9,384 bases of DNA from Clostridiaceae bacterium (lineage in GTDB: Bacteria > Bacillota > Clostridia > Clostridiales > Clostridiaceae), in NCBI GenBank assembly GCA_003510765.1, contig DOKV01000041.1, positions 1 through 9,384 on the forward strand, read 5' to 3'. The position numbers and the translations under genes were made by a program. The notes under the pieces are model-generated. The model saw only the letters and a list, made by a program, of their open reading frames with translations. It ran no database searches and was not told the origin of the DNA. Of this stretch, positions 1-7,241 are shown in pieces (within the stretch, counting starts at the first letter, position 1; each line of letters starts with the position of its first letter).

Positions 1-83
1 ACTTGGTAGAAGCCATGAAAAATTCTCCCTTGGACAATGCCACCGCAAAAATCTTAGAACTCATTGAAAAAATGGTGAGATAA
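1..83 (+). CDS. C-terminal end of an unidentified gene (5' truncated by window)
   Basis: An open frame enters from the left edge (first full codon at position 3) and ends at TAA 81-83, giving 26 residues that begin LVEAMKNSPLDNATAK and end in a short charged helix with the last residues MVR. An intrinsic terminator follows directly, which supports this as a true gene end. The pattern (a proline/aspartate turn followed by an amphipathic terminal helix) would fit the end of a GT-B glycosyltransferase or many other soluble enzymes. The fragment is too short to assign a function. Confidence 0.6.
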   Translation, partial: LVEAMKNSPLDNATAKILELIEKMVR

Positions 84-100
84 AAAACAACCAGAGCGTG

Positions 101-155
101 AAGCGTCTCCTCTGAACCTCCTGACTGTAGAGGGTTTTTAGGGGACGTTTTTCTT
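101..155 (+). terminator. Intrinsic terminator of the upstream gene
   Basis: AAGCGTCTCCT (101-111) pairs with AGGGGACGTTT (140-150) as an 11-bp stem with two G-T wobbles. A smaller CCTC/GAGG helix lies inside the loop, and T148-152 plus further Ts follow. It starts 17 bp after the stop at 83 and lies upstream of the promoter of the next gene, so it should insulate the two units. The nested inner helix makes it larger than a minimal terminator. Confidence 0.7.
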
Positions 156-197
156 GCGTCCTAGGAGAGCATTCTATTTCCTTCCTGAAATAAATAG

Positions 198-227
198 TTA
201 CAAAAGTCTGATAATTATTGATATAAT
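198..227 (+). promoter_or_regulatory. Sigma-A type promoter of the beta-CASP gene
   Basis: A perfect TATAAT lies at 222-227. The -35 region is weak: TTACAA at 198-203 with an 18-bp spacer, matching TTGACA at three positions. A start near 234 would give a leader of about 24 nt that contains the ribosome binding site AGGAGGAGGA (241-250). The downstream half of that site ends 8 nt before the ATG at 258. Confidence 0.6.
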
Positions 228-257
228 GAAGATAACAACTAGGAGGAGGAATGAAGC

Positions 258-1829
258 ATGCGTATTGAATTTTCTGGAGCAGCAGGAACCGTCACAGGAT
301 CCAGTCATCTTCTACGGGTTTTGGACAAAAGAATTTTACTAGACTGTGGACTGTATCAAGGGAAAGATGAAAAAGAACGAGGCAATGATGTATTTTCCTA
401 TGTGCCCTCCACCGTGGACTATCTCCTTTTGTCCCATGCACATATCGATCACAGTGGTCGTATTCCACTACTGTATAAGCGCGGATTCCGAGGGAAGATC
501 TTTTGCACACCGCCAGCCAAAGCCTTGGCAGAGATTCTCTTACTAGATTCTGCCTTTATTCATGAACAAGATGCGGAATGGGAAAATAAAAAGAGAGAGA
601 GAAAGGGGTTAGAACCCATAGAACCTCTTTATAGGGTTCAAGATGCGGAGAAAGCCTTAACCCTTTTTGAAGCAGTGGATTTTGGCGAAGAAAAAACCCT
701 CTTTGAGGGCTTTCGCTTTCGTTTTCTAGAAGCTGGTCATATGCTGGGGGCTGCCATCACAGAGATGTTCATCCAAGAAGAGGAGCGCAAAGTAAAGCTT
801 GTGTATACTGGAGATCTTGGAAACCAAGGCATTCCGTTGATGAAAGAGCCAGAGACTGTGGAAGAAGCGGATTTCTTGATCATGGAATCTACCTATGGTA
901 ATCGACTGCATCCAGACAACCAAACAGAGCAGGAAGAGCTGGTGCACATCATCAATGAAACCTATCATCGAGGAGGTAATGTCATCATCCCATCCTTTGC
1001 CGTGGGACGAACCCAAGAACTCTTATATATTTTAAACGAATTTCAAGAAAGTGGTCGGTTGGCCCCTGGGGTGAAGGTTTACGTGGATTCTCCTTTAGCT
1101 AGAAAATCCACCATGATTTTCAAAGAATTCACCCAGTACTTTGATGAAGAAAGCCAAGAGAAGATGCGTAGAGGAGACTATGTGTTAGAGTTTCATAATT
1201 TGTTCTTCACAGAAACTGTGGAGGATTCCATGGAACTTAATCGTACCAAGAAAGGCTGTGTCATCATCAGTGCTTCTGGCATGGCCACCGCTGGCCGAAT
1301 TCGCCATCATTTGAAGCATAATCTTTGGCGAGAAGAATGTAGCATCGTTTTTGTGGGCTATCAAGCGGAGGGCTCTCTTGGTAGAATTATTCAAGATGGT
1401 GTAAAAAAAATCACCCTCTTTGGCGAAGAGATTGCGGTACACGCAAAAATACATAGTTTCTCCGGATTATCTGGTCATGCGGATCGAAAAGGGCTTTACA
1501 ATTGGGTGAAGGCCATGCGTAAAGGACCCAAAGAAATCTTTCTCACCCATGGAGATTTGGGGGCAGCCACTGCGTTAAAAGAACTACTTGCTCAGGATGG
1601 ATATAATGTTCGTGTGGCTAAAAATGGGGACATCGTGCCCATCAGAGATTATGTAAAGCTTGTACCAAAAATAGAGGAAACTGATTTGGAAAAGTTTACA
1701 GTGGCCACGGCTTTGTCCAGGCTTCGCAAAAAAGAAGAACTGGTTAGATATATTGAAACCATTGATTTTAGCATGGTTCCACAAGAAGAAATTCTAAAAG
1801 AAATTGAGAAAATCCTTAAAAAACAGTAA
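258..1829 (+). CDS. Beta-CASP metallo-beta-lactamase-fold RNase/metallohydrolase (Cft2/YSH1-like)
   Basis: This 523-aa cytoplasmic protein has the full set of motifs of the zinc-dependent beta-CASP family, which contains RNA endo- and exonucleases such as CPSF-73 and Thermus TTHA0252. The metallo-beta-lactamase part shows HAHIDH (60-65), H161 in GHMLGAA and D186 in YTGDLG. The beta-CASP insertion begins at E210 in ESTYG (motif A) and includes PSFAVGRTQE (245-254), VDSPLARKST (276-285) and SASGMATAGR (338-347). Motif B is H407 in SGHAD and motif C is H431 in THGD, in the C-terminal RMMBL region. All predicted metal ligands are present, so it should be active. There is no KH domain or signal peptide, and the tail of about 50 residues after RMMBL is charged and helical. 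The start at 258 follows a strong AGGAGGAGGA. RNA processing is inferred from the family; the physiological target is unknown. No clear terminator follows, so some read-through into the next gene is possible. Confidence 0.9.
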   Translation: MRIEFSGAAGTVTGSSHLLRVLDKRILLDCGLYQGKDEKERGNDVFSYVPSTVDYLLLSHAHIDHSGRIPLLYKRGFRGKIFCTPPAKALAEILLLDSAFIHEQDAEWENKKRERKGLEPIEPLYRVQDAEKALTLFEAVDFGEEKTLFEGFRFRFLEAGHMLGAAITEMFIQEEERKVKLVYTGDLGNQGIPLMKEPETVEEADFLIMESTYGNRLHPDNQTEQEELVHIINETYHRGGNVIIPSFAVGRTQELLYILNEFQESGRLAPGVKVYVDSPLARKSTMIFKEFTQYFDEESQEKMRRGDYVLEFHNLFFTETVEDSMELNRTKKGCVIISASGMATAGRIRHHLKHNLWREECSIVFVGYQAEGSLGRIIQDGVKKITLFGEEIAVHAKIHSFSGLSGHADRKGLYNWVKAMRKGPKEIFLTHGDLGAATALKELLAQDGYNVRVAKNGDIVPIRDYVKLVPKIEETDLEKFTVATALSRLRKKEELVRYIETIDFSMVPQEEILKEIEKILKKQ

Positions 1830-1851
1830 AAACAGAGGAAAGGCAAATATG

Positions 1852-1869
1852 TACCAAAATCCATTGGTA
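1852..1869. repeat. Perfect inverted repeat TACCAA-N6-TTGGTA over a -35 element
   Basis: TACCAA (1852-1857) and TTGGTA (1864-1869) are perfect inverted copies separated by six bases. The right arm is itself the proposed -35 hexamer of the promoter before the pyruvate oxidoreductase gene. A dyad of this size over a -35 is a typical position for a repressor operator, but the arms are short and AT-rich and could arise by chance. No regulator family is assigned. Confidence 0.3.
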
Positions 1870-1893
1870 AATCCTCGTTAAATATTGTATAAT
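1864..1893 (+). promoter_or_regulatory. Promoter of the pyruvate:ferredoxin oxidoreductase gene
   Basis: TTGGTA (1864-1869, four of six matches to TTGACA) and TATAAT (1888-1893) are separated by 18 bp. A start near 1900 would give a leader of about 138 nt that begins just before the first large stem-loop. A second TATAAT at 1957-1962 lacks a good -35 and lies inside the next stem-loop, so it is a less likely alternative or secondary promoter. Confidence 0.6.
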
Positions 1894-1905
1894 AATGTTG
1901 TGTCT

Positions 1906-1945
1906 TTTGAGTATAGCTAATGTCAAATCATTAACTATACTCAAA
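1906..1945 (+). promoter_or_regulatory. Long stem-loop 1 in the nifJ leader
   Basis: TTTGAGTATAG (1906-1916) and CTATACTCAAA (1935-1945) form a perfect 11-bp stem. After one C/A mismatch, TAATG/CATTA (1918-1922/1929-1933) adds five pairs closed by the six-base loop TCAAAT. With a transcript start near 1900 this hairpin would sit almost at the mRNA 5' end, where such structures often protect against 5'-dependent decay. No T-run follows, so it is unlikely to be an efficient terminator. As DNA it is also a 40-bp palindrome that could bind a dimeric regulator. Confidence 0.6.
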
Positions 1946-1957
1946 TTCATGTGTATT

Positions 1958-1980
1958 ATAATCTACGGAAACGTAGTTAT
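1958..1980 (+). promoter_or_regulatory. Stem-loop 2 in the nifJ leader, GAAA tetraloop
   Basis: CTACG (1963-1967) and CGTAG (1972-1976) form a five-bp stem closed by the stable GNRA-type loop GAAA (1968-1971). ATAA (1958-1961) and TTAT (1977-1980) extend it by four pairs past a single bulged T at 1962. This is the second of three consecutive hairpins in the leader. Its lower arm overlaps an alternative TATAAT, so the DNA may have two readings. Confidence 0.5.
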
Positions 1981-1983
1981 ATG

Positions 1984-2008
1984 TAGAAATCTTTAGGCCA
2001 GATTTCTA
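1984..2008 (+). promoter_or_regulatory. Stem-loop 3 in the nifJ leader, just before the ribosome binding site
   Basis: TAGAAATC (1984-1991) pairs perfectly with GATTTCTA (2001-2008) over eight bp around the nine-base loop TTTAGGCCA. It ends 13 bases before the ribosome binding site AAGGAG (2022-2027), leaving that site unpaired. A role in mRNA stability or in keeping the initiation region open is inferred from position only. Confidence 0.45.
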
Positions 2009-2037
2009 GGAAATATATATTAAGGAGAGGTATCGAC

Positions 2038-5000
2038 ATGAGAAAAACTAAAACCATGGATGGAAATATGGCTGCATCCTACATCTCGTATGCTTTTACA
2101 GATGTTTCAGCTATTTATCCCATCACACCATCCAGTACAATGGGTGAAAATGTAGACGAATGGTCCTCCAAGGGCCAGAAGAACATCTTTGGTCAACCCG
2201 TAAAGGTCGTAGAAATGCAATCTGAAGCTGGTGCTGCTGGTGCTGTTCACGGATCACTACAGGGGGGCGCATTAACCACCACCTATACGGCATCTCAAGG
2301 ACTGCTCCTCATGCTGCCAAATATGTACAAGATTGCAGGAGAACTCCTGCCAGGAGTATTCCATGTAAGTGCTAGAGCCATTGCTGCTCACGCGCTATCC
2401 ATCTTCGGGGATCACCAAGACGTTATGGCTGCAAGACAAACTGGTTTTGCGATGCTTGCAGAATCTAATGTACAGCAGATCATGGATCTATCTGGGGTTG
2501 CTCACTTGGCTTCCATCAAGAGCAGAGTGCCTTTCTTAAACTTCTTTGACGGTTTCAGAACCTCCTCAGAAGTACAGAAAGTCGAAGTCATTGAATATGA
2601 TGAATTAGAAAGCCTTTTAGACAAGGAAGCTGTAGCTGAATTCAGAAGCAGATCCTTAAACTCTGAAAGACCTGTTACTAGAGGTACCGCACAAAACCCT
2701 GACATTTATTTCCAGGGAAGAGAAGCGGCCAACAGATATTACTTGCAAGTTCCTGAAATTGTTGAAGGATACATGGAAGAAATCAACAAGATTACAGGAA
2801 GAGATTACCAACTCTTCAACTATCACGGTGCACCAGATGCTGAGCATATCATCATCGCCATGGGCTCTGTTTGTGATACTGCAGAAGAAGTGGTAGACTA
2901 CCTCACCAAGAAGGGTGAAAAGGTGGGTCTCATCAATGTACATCTTTATAGACCTTTCTCCACCAAGCATTTCTTAAATGCCATTCCAAAGTCTGTAAAG
3001 AAAATTGCTGTTCTTGATAGAACCAAGGAACCAGGATCCGCTGGAGAGCCTTTATATCAAGACGTGCGTAATGCATTCTATGAAGCAGAAGTTAGACCTG
3101 TTATCGTCGGTGGAAGATATGGCCTAGGATCCAAGGACGTAACTCCTGGACAAATCCTATCTGTATTTGAAAACCTTGGATACGGAGAAGTAAAGAATGG
3201 GTTCACCATCGGAATTGAAGATGATGTAACTTATACTTCTCTACCAAAGCATGAAGAAATCGACACCACTTCTGAAGGAACTGTACAGTGTCAGTTCTGG
3301 GGACTTGGATCCGATGGTACTGTGGGCGCTAACAAAGCATCCATCAAGATCATTGGAGACCATACAGACATGTATGCTCAAGGATACTTCTCCTATGACT
3401 CTAAGAAGTCTGGTGGTATCACAGTTTCTCACTTAAGATTTGGTAAGAACAAGATCAGAAGCCCATATCTTATCCAGAATCCTGATTTCGTAGCTTGTCA
3501 TAACCCATCTTATGTAAATAAGTATGACATGCTGAAGAACCTGAAAGACAATGGAACCTTCCTACTCAACTGTCACTGGACAGTGGATGAACTAGATGCT
3601 CATCTTCCCGCAAAGCTCAAGCAGCAAATCGCCAAGAAGAAGATCAACATGTACATCGTGGATGCACAATCCATTGCTACAGAAATTGGACTGGGCACAA
3701 GAATCAATATGATCATGCAGTCTGCATTCTTTAAGCTTGCAAACATCATCCCTGTGGAAGATGCCATGACTTACCTCAAGGCCTCCATCGTAGATTCCTA
3801 TGGAAACAAGGGTGAAAAGATTGTAAACATGAACTACGAAGCTGTGGAAAGAGGCGTCAATGCACTGGTGAAGGTAGAAGTACCTGAAGCATGGGCAACC
3901 GCTGAAGAAAGCAAAGTAGAAGAGAAGAAGGTACCAGACTTCATCAAGAATATTCTAGAGCCAATGAATGCACAAGAAGGGGATCGTCTTCCTGTATCTG
4001 CATTCTTAGGAAGAGAAGACGGAACCTTCCCCATGGGAACTTCTGCCTTCGAAAAGAGAGGAATCGCTGTCAATGTTCCTGAGTGGAGCCTTGAAAACTG
4101 TATCCAGTGTAACCAGTGTTCCTATGTATGTCCTCACGCAGTTATTCGACCATTCCTTGCTAGTGAAGAAGAAATGGCCAATGCTCCAGAAGGATTTGAA
4201 GCGAAGAAAGCTATGGGCGGAAAGGCCTTTGGAGATCTTCAGTACAAGATTCAGGTATCTGTTTTAGACTGTACAGGTTGTGGAAACTGTGCTCAGGTTT
4301 GTCCAGCGCCTAAGAAGGCTCTGGTTATGAAGCCAATTGAAACCCAAATGCATGAAACCAAGAACTGGGATTACGCATTAAGCTTAACTCATAAGTTAAA
4401 CCCAATGAACAAGAATACCCTAAAGGGAAGCCAGTTCGAGCAACCACTGCTTGAATTCTCCGGCGCTTGTGCAGGTTGTGGTGAAACACCTTATGCGAAG
4501 CTTGTTACACAGCTGTTTGGTGACAGAATGATGATCGCCAATGCTACAGGATGTTCCTCCATCTGGGGTGGATCCGCACCAGCTTCTGTATATACAACCA
4601 ACCATCTTGGACAAGGTCCAGCATGGGCAAACTCCCTATTTGAAGACAACGCTGAGTTTGGTCTTGGTATTTACCTAGGACATAAGGCTCATAGAGCGAA
4701 GCTTCTTCCTATAGCTGAAAAGCTTGTGGCCAACCCAGCAGCAACAGAAGAACTGAAGGCTGCCACACAAAACTGGATCGATAATTTCGATAAGGGTGAA
4801 GAATCCAAGGCTGCAAGAGCAGCACTGCTTCCACTTCTTAAGAATGCAGATCTTGAAGAAGCCAAAGAACTTTATGCTGAAAGAGATTACCTCACCAAGA
4901 AGAGCCAATGGATCTTCGGTGGAGACGGATGGGCTTATGACATCGGATTTGGTGGATTGGATCACGTTCTTGCAACGGGTGAAAACATCAACGTTCTTGT

Positions 5001-5574
5001 TATGGACACAGAAGTTTACTCCAACACTGGTGGTCAGTCCTCTAAGGCTACACCAACAGCAGCCATCGCGAAGTTCGCATCTGCTGGTAAGAGAACTAAG
5101 AAGAAGGATCTGGGCATGATGGCCATGAGCTATGGCTATGTATACGTAGCACAGATTGGTATGGGCGCTGATAAGAACCAGACCATGAAGGCCTTCGTAG
5201 AAGCAGAAGCTTATGATGGACCATCTCTAATCATCGCCTACTCTCCATGTATCAACCAAGGACTCAAGCTTGGTATGGGCTTCAGCCAAGAACAAACAAA
5301 GAGAGCTGTAGAGTCCGGATACTGGGCACTATACAGATTCAATCCACTGCTAAAAGAAGAAGGAAAGAATCCATTCATCCTAGACTCCAAGGAGCCTACA
5401 AGAAGCTTCAGAGAATTCATTGACAGTGAAGTACGTTATGCTTCCCTGCTCCAAGCATTCCCAGATGAAGCAGAAGCACTGTTTGCAAAGACAGAAAAGG
5501 ATGCCATGGAAAGACTAGACAGCTACAAGAGACTTGCTTCCTATGACTACTCTGCAAAGAGCACAGAAGAATAA
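2038..5574 (+). CDS. nifJ: Pyruvate:ferredoxin (flavodoxin) oxidoreductase, single-chain
   Basis: The 1178-aa enzyme oxidatively decarboxylates pyruvate with CoA to acetyl-CoA, CO2 and reduced ferredoxin in the cytoplasm of anaerobes. The N-terminal thiamine-PP PYR domain carries YPITPSS (27-33) and the likely cofactor-activating E63 in QSEAGAAGAV. R113 fits the pyruvate-binding arginine. The ferredoxin-like domain has two 4Fe-4S motifs, CIQCNQCSYVCP (688-699) and CTGCGNCAQVCP (745-756). The proximal cluster ligands are C811, C814, C839 and C1071. The thiamine-PP domain has GDGWAYDIGFGG (962-973) and ends its motif with NTGGQ (996-1000). All cofactor residues are present. Length is normal for the clostridial form and leaves little room for the C-terminal extension of the Desulfovibrio africanus enzyme. 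The start is set by AAGGAG at 2022-2027. Arginine codons are nearly all AGA, unlike the neighbouring genes, which suggests high expression. It appears monocistronic, with a structured leader and a strong terminator. Confidence 0.97.
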   Translation: MRKTKTMDGNMAASYISYAFTDVSAIYPITPSSTMGENVDEWSSKGQKNIFGQPVKVVEMQSEAGAAGAVHGSLQGGALTTTYTASQGLLLMLPNMYKIAGELLPGVFHVSARAIAAHALSIFGDHQDVMAARQTGFAMLAESNVQQIMDLSGVAHLASIKSRVPFLNFFDGFRTSSEVQKVEVIEYDELESLLDKEAVAEFRSRSLNSERPVTRGTAQNPDIYFQGREAANRYYLQVPEIVEGYMEEINKITGRDYQLFNYHGAPDAEHIIIAMGSVCDTAEEVVDYLTKKGEKVGLINVHLYRPFSTKHFLNAIPKSVKKIAVLDRTKEPGSAGEPLYQDVRNAFYEAEVRPVIVGGRYGLGSKDVTPGQILSVFENLGYGEVKNGFTIGIEDDVTYTSLPKHEEIDTTSEGTVQCQFWGLGSDGTVGANKASIKIIGDHTDMYAQGYFSYDSKKSGGITVSHLRFGKNKIRSPYLIQNPDFVACHNPSYVNKYDMLKNLKDNGTFLLNCHWTVDELDAHLPAKLKQQIAKKKINMYIVDAQSIATEIGLGTRINMIMQSAFFKLANIIPVEDAMTYLKASIVDSYGNKGEKIVNMNYEAVERGVNALVKVEVPEAWATAEESKVEEKKVPDFIKNILEPMNAQEGDRLPVSAFLGREDGTFPMGTSAFEKRGIAVNVPEWSLENCIQCNQCSYVCPHAVIRPFLASEEEMANAPEGFEAKKAMGGKAFGDLQYKIQVSVLDCTGCGNCAQVCPAPKKALVMKPIETQMHETKNWDYALSLTHKLNPMNKNTLKGSQFEQPLLEFSGACAGCGETPYAKLVTQLFGDRMMIANATGCSSIWGGSAPASVYTTNHLGQGPAWANSLFEDNAEFGLGIYLGHKAHRAKLLPIAEKLVANPAATEELKAATQNWIDNFDKGEESKAARAALLPLLKNADLEEAKELYAERDYLTKKSQWIFGGDGWAYDIGFGGLDHVLATGENINVLVMDTEVYSNTGGQSSKATPTAAIAKFASAGKRTKKKDLGMMAMSYGYVYVAQIGMGADKNQTMKAFVEAEAYDGPSLIIAYSPCINQGLKLGMGFSQEQTKRAVESGYWALYRFNPLLKEEGKNPFILDSKEPTRSFREFIDSEVRYASLLQAFPDEAEALFAKTEKDAMERLDSYKRLASYDYSAKSTEE

Positions 5575-5612
5575 AGTTTTCTATAGATGACTGGTTTCAT
5601 CACTACATGTAG

Positions 5613-5641
5613 AAGGACTGCCCTAGGGCAGTCCTTTTTTT
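5613..5641 (+). terminator. Strong intrinsic terminator after nifJ
   Basis: AAGGACTGCCC (5613-5623) and GGGCAGTCCTT (5626-5636) form a perfect 11-bp GC-rich stem, followed by a T-run to 5641. It begins 38 bp after the nifJ stop. The convergent 87-aa gene ends at 5659, so leftward transcription also passes through this hairpin. On that strand the tract after the stem is only CCTTCT, so it would be a poorer terminator in that direction. Confidence 0.92.
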
Positions 5642-5658
5642 GGGTTGATTTTCATGAA

Positions 5659-5922
5659 TTACATTTTAAAGAGCATCCATTGATCTGTATCCTTCTCATA
5701 TTTTAGTTCGAAGAGGACTTCTTTATCTTGAACCACACCGCGGCAAAGAAATACTTGCATTTGATTCCCAGCCAGCTTTTCTTTCTTGCGTTCTTGGATG
5801 TTCTTGATGGCAATGACTTTGTATTTTCCATCTTCATCAATGAGACGAAAGCGTAGGGGATGAATGCGTCCTTTAAAATCAAACCATGCAATCATTTCAA
5901 TGGGTTTCGCTAAAACCTTCAT
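5659..5922 (-). CDS. Conserved-type 87-aa protein linked to the Y-family polymerase, function unknown
   Basis: The 87-aa product begins MKVLAKPIEMIAWFDFKG and ends DQWMLFKM. It alternates short hydrophobic and charged stretches, such as IHPLRFRLIDEDG (20-32) and YKVIAIKNI, which look like the strands of a small beta-rich domain. A central charged stretch (ERKKEKLAGNQ) separates two halves. It has no signal peptide, membrane segment or metal motif. The start is fixed by a perfect AAGGAGGT (5929-5936) six bases upstream. It lies 30 bp after the polymerase stop with no terminator between, so it should be the second gene of that operon and share its LexA control. In Bacillus the Y-family polymerase genes uvrX and yqjW are followed by small YolD-like proteins. 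This protein occupies the same place but does not obviously resemble YolD. A role as polymerase partner is inferred from context alone. Confidence 0.8.
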   Translation of the reverse strand: MKVLAKPIEMIAWFDFKGRIHPLRFRLIDEDGKYKVIAIKNIQERKKEKLAGNQMQVFLCRGVVQDKEVLFELKYEKDTDQWMLFKM

Positions 5923-5952
5923 ATAGGCACCTCCTTAGGTAAGGATGATCCA

Positions 5953-7197
5953 TCACAGATGGCTACTCATAAAGAGATAGTCCTTTTCTACAATGCCCCC
6001 AGAGAACGCTTTAACGGGAGAGTGTAGAAAAGTAGCTCGAATAAGAGAGGCATCACCAAAATTTTTCCGGATCAGGTCCATGACCTGGTCCATTTTTTGC
6101 ATTTTCTCGGCCTCTTTGTTCTGGAAAAGGGAAAGCTGCTCTAAAGCACTGTCTTCTAGCTGTGCAAAAGAAATGCCTAGGTGTCTTACAGGTTCTCCGT
6201 TCCACATTTCATCGAAAAGGCTACAGGCAATACTCATGAGCAGACTGGTGGAAGTGGTGGCCAAAGACACTGTGCGCTGACTAGAAATTGAAGTGAAATC
6301 ACTGTAGCGGATGTGTACCGATACGGTTTTGGCTTTTTTGCCAGAGGCTCTTAATCGAGGGACCAAGGTTTCGCCAATGGATAAAAGAACGTTATGGCAA
6401 GAAGTTCGATCGCTAAAATCAAAGGGTAAAGTGGTGGAATTGCCCATACCTTTCATGACAATGGTCCCTTCATTTTTCACTGTGGAAGACTCTATGCCTC
6501 GAGCATAGCAAGAAATCATGTACCCATACTTTTTGAATTTCTTATGGAGAAATTCCGGATCTGTTTCTGCCAATTCTCCAATGGTTCGGATATTCATGGC
6601 TCGTAGCTTTGTCGCAGTTCTTGAGCCTACCATGAAGAGGTCCTCCACTGGTAGAGGCCACATTTTTTTGGGGACCTCTTCTTTGTAGAGGGTGTGTACC
6701 TGGTTGGGTTTTTTCAGATCTGAAGCCATTTTGGCCAAAAGTTTTCCGGTGGAAATGCCGATGTTCACCGTAAACCCTAGCTCTTCTGCGATGCGTCTTT
6801 TCAAGGTTTCAGCCAAAGGAAGGGCGTCTTCTTTGGCGATATGACTCATATCCATGAAACACTCATCGATGGAATAGCGTTCGATGAGGGGCGAGTAACT
6901 TCGTAAGATCTCCACCATGGCTTCACTGGCCTTCATATAGACGCCATAGCGAGGAGGCACAATGGTGAGTTCAGGGCATTTCATCAAGGCTGCAAAGAGG
7001 GTTTCTCCCGTTTGTATGCCATATTTTTTGCAGGGCGCTGATTTGGCCAAGACGATGCCATGACGGCTCTCAGGATCTCCCCCCACAATGGCCGGAATGG
7101 TGCGAAGATCTAGAGAAGCACCGTGTTGAAGATCCCAGGCAGCATTCCAAGATAAGTAGGCGGAATTCACATCCACATGGAAAATAAGAGACATCAT
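5953..7197 (-). CDS. dinB: Y-family (translesion) DNA polymerase, DinB/UvrX type
   Basis: The 414-aa protein should copy past DNA lesions. The palm holds FHVDVNSAYLSW (6-17) with metal ligand D9, and YSIDECFMD (108-116) with D111 and E112. The steric-gate position is Y14. Helix-hairpin-helix motifs follow at about 185-215 (VEDLFMVGSRTATKLRAM), then the little-finger domain at about 240-350. QLSLF (354-358) is a textbook beta-clamp binding motif. It is not at the very C-terminus: a 56-residue tail follows, as in Firmicute UvrX/YqjW-type enzymes. The usual DMDxFF stretch of DinB reads DVNSAY here, so two normally conserved positions (D10 and F12 in E. coli numbering) are changed. Starts at 7197 and 7194 (MMSL) are both possible, since the upstream GGATGGGTGA is a weak site suiting either. 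The LexA boxes point to SOS induction. The gene symbol is by family, not by proven orthology. Confidence 0.93.
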   Translation of the reverse strand: MMSLIFHVDVNSAYLSWNAAWDLQHGASLDLRTIPAIVGGDPESRHGIVLAKSAPCKKYGIQTGETLFAALMKCPELTIVPPRYGVYMKASEAMVEILRSYSPLIERYSIDECFMDMSHIAKEDALPLAETLKRRIAEELGFTVNIGISTGKLLAKMASDLKKPNQVHTLYKEEVPKKMWPLPVEDLFMVGSRTATKLRAMNIRTIGELAETDPEFLHKKFKKYGYMISCYARGIESSTVKNEGTIVMKGMGNSTTLPFDFSDRTSCHNVLLSIGETLVPRLRASGKKAKTVSVHIRYSDFTSISSQRTVSLATTSTSLLMSIACSLFDEMWNGEPVRHLGISFAQLEDSALEQLSLFQNKEAEKMQKMDQVMDLIRKNFGDASLIRATFLHSPVKAFSGGIVEKDYLFMSSHL

Positions 7198-7222
7198 ACA
7201 TCACCCATCCAATCTAAAAAAT

Positions 7223-7234
7223 AAACGTATGTTC
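7223..7234 (-). promoter_or_regulatory. Second LexA-type box, one mismatch, at the predicted start site
   Basis: Read on the minus strand the site is GAACATACGTTT, one base from the Gram-positive LexA consensus GAAC-N4-GTTC, with a central ATAC that fits the RNRY core. It lies 28 bp centre-to-centre from the perfect box and covers the predicted transcription start of the polymerase operon (about 7235). LexA bound here would block initiation. Confidence 0.6.
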
Positions 7235-7241
7235 TAAAATC

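Noticed and set aside
154..342. A 62-codon open frame starting before the beta-CASP gene
   Set aside because: It runs into the beta-CASP gene in a different frame. The promoter at 222-227 and the strong AGGAGGAGGA both serve the ATG at 258, and the product has no plausible domain.
1906..1945. The 40-bp palindrome as terminator of the beta-CASP gene
   Set aside because: The stem is AT-rich and is followed by TTCATG, with no T-run. It also lies downstream of a good promoter for nifJ, so a leader or operator role fits better.
1830..2037. A Rex (redox) operator or known riboswitch before nifJ
   Set aside because: No TTGTTAA/TTAACAA-like dyad and no recognisable conserved riboswitch core were found; only the hairpins and the TACCAA/TTGGTA dyad are visible.
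4796..5119. A 107-codon open frame inside nifJ on the same strand
   Set aside because: It overlaps the thiamine-PP domain of nifJ in another frame, has no ribosome binding site and no recognisable motif.
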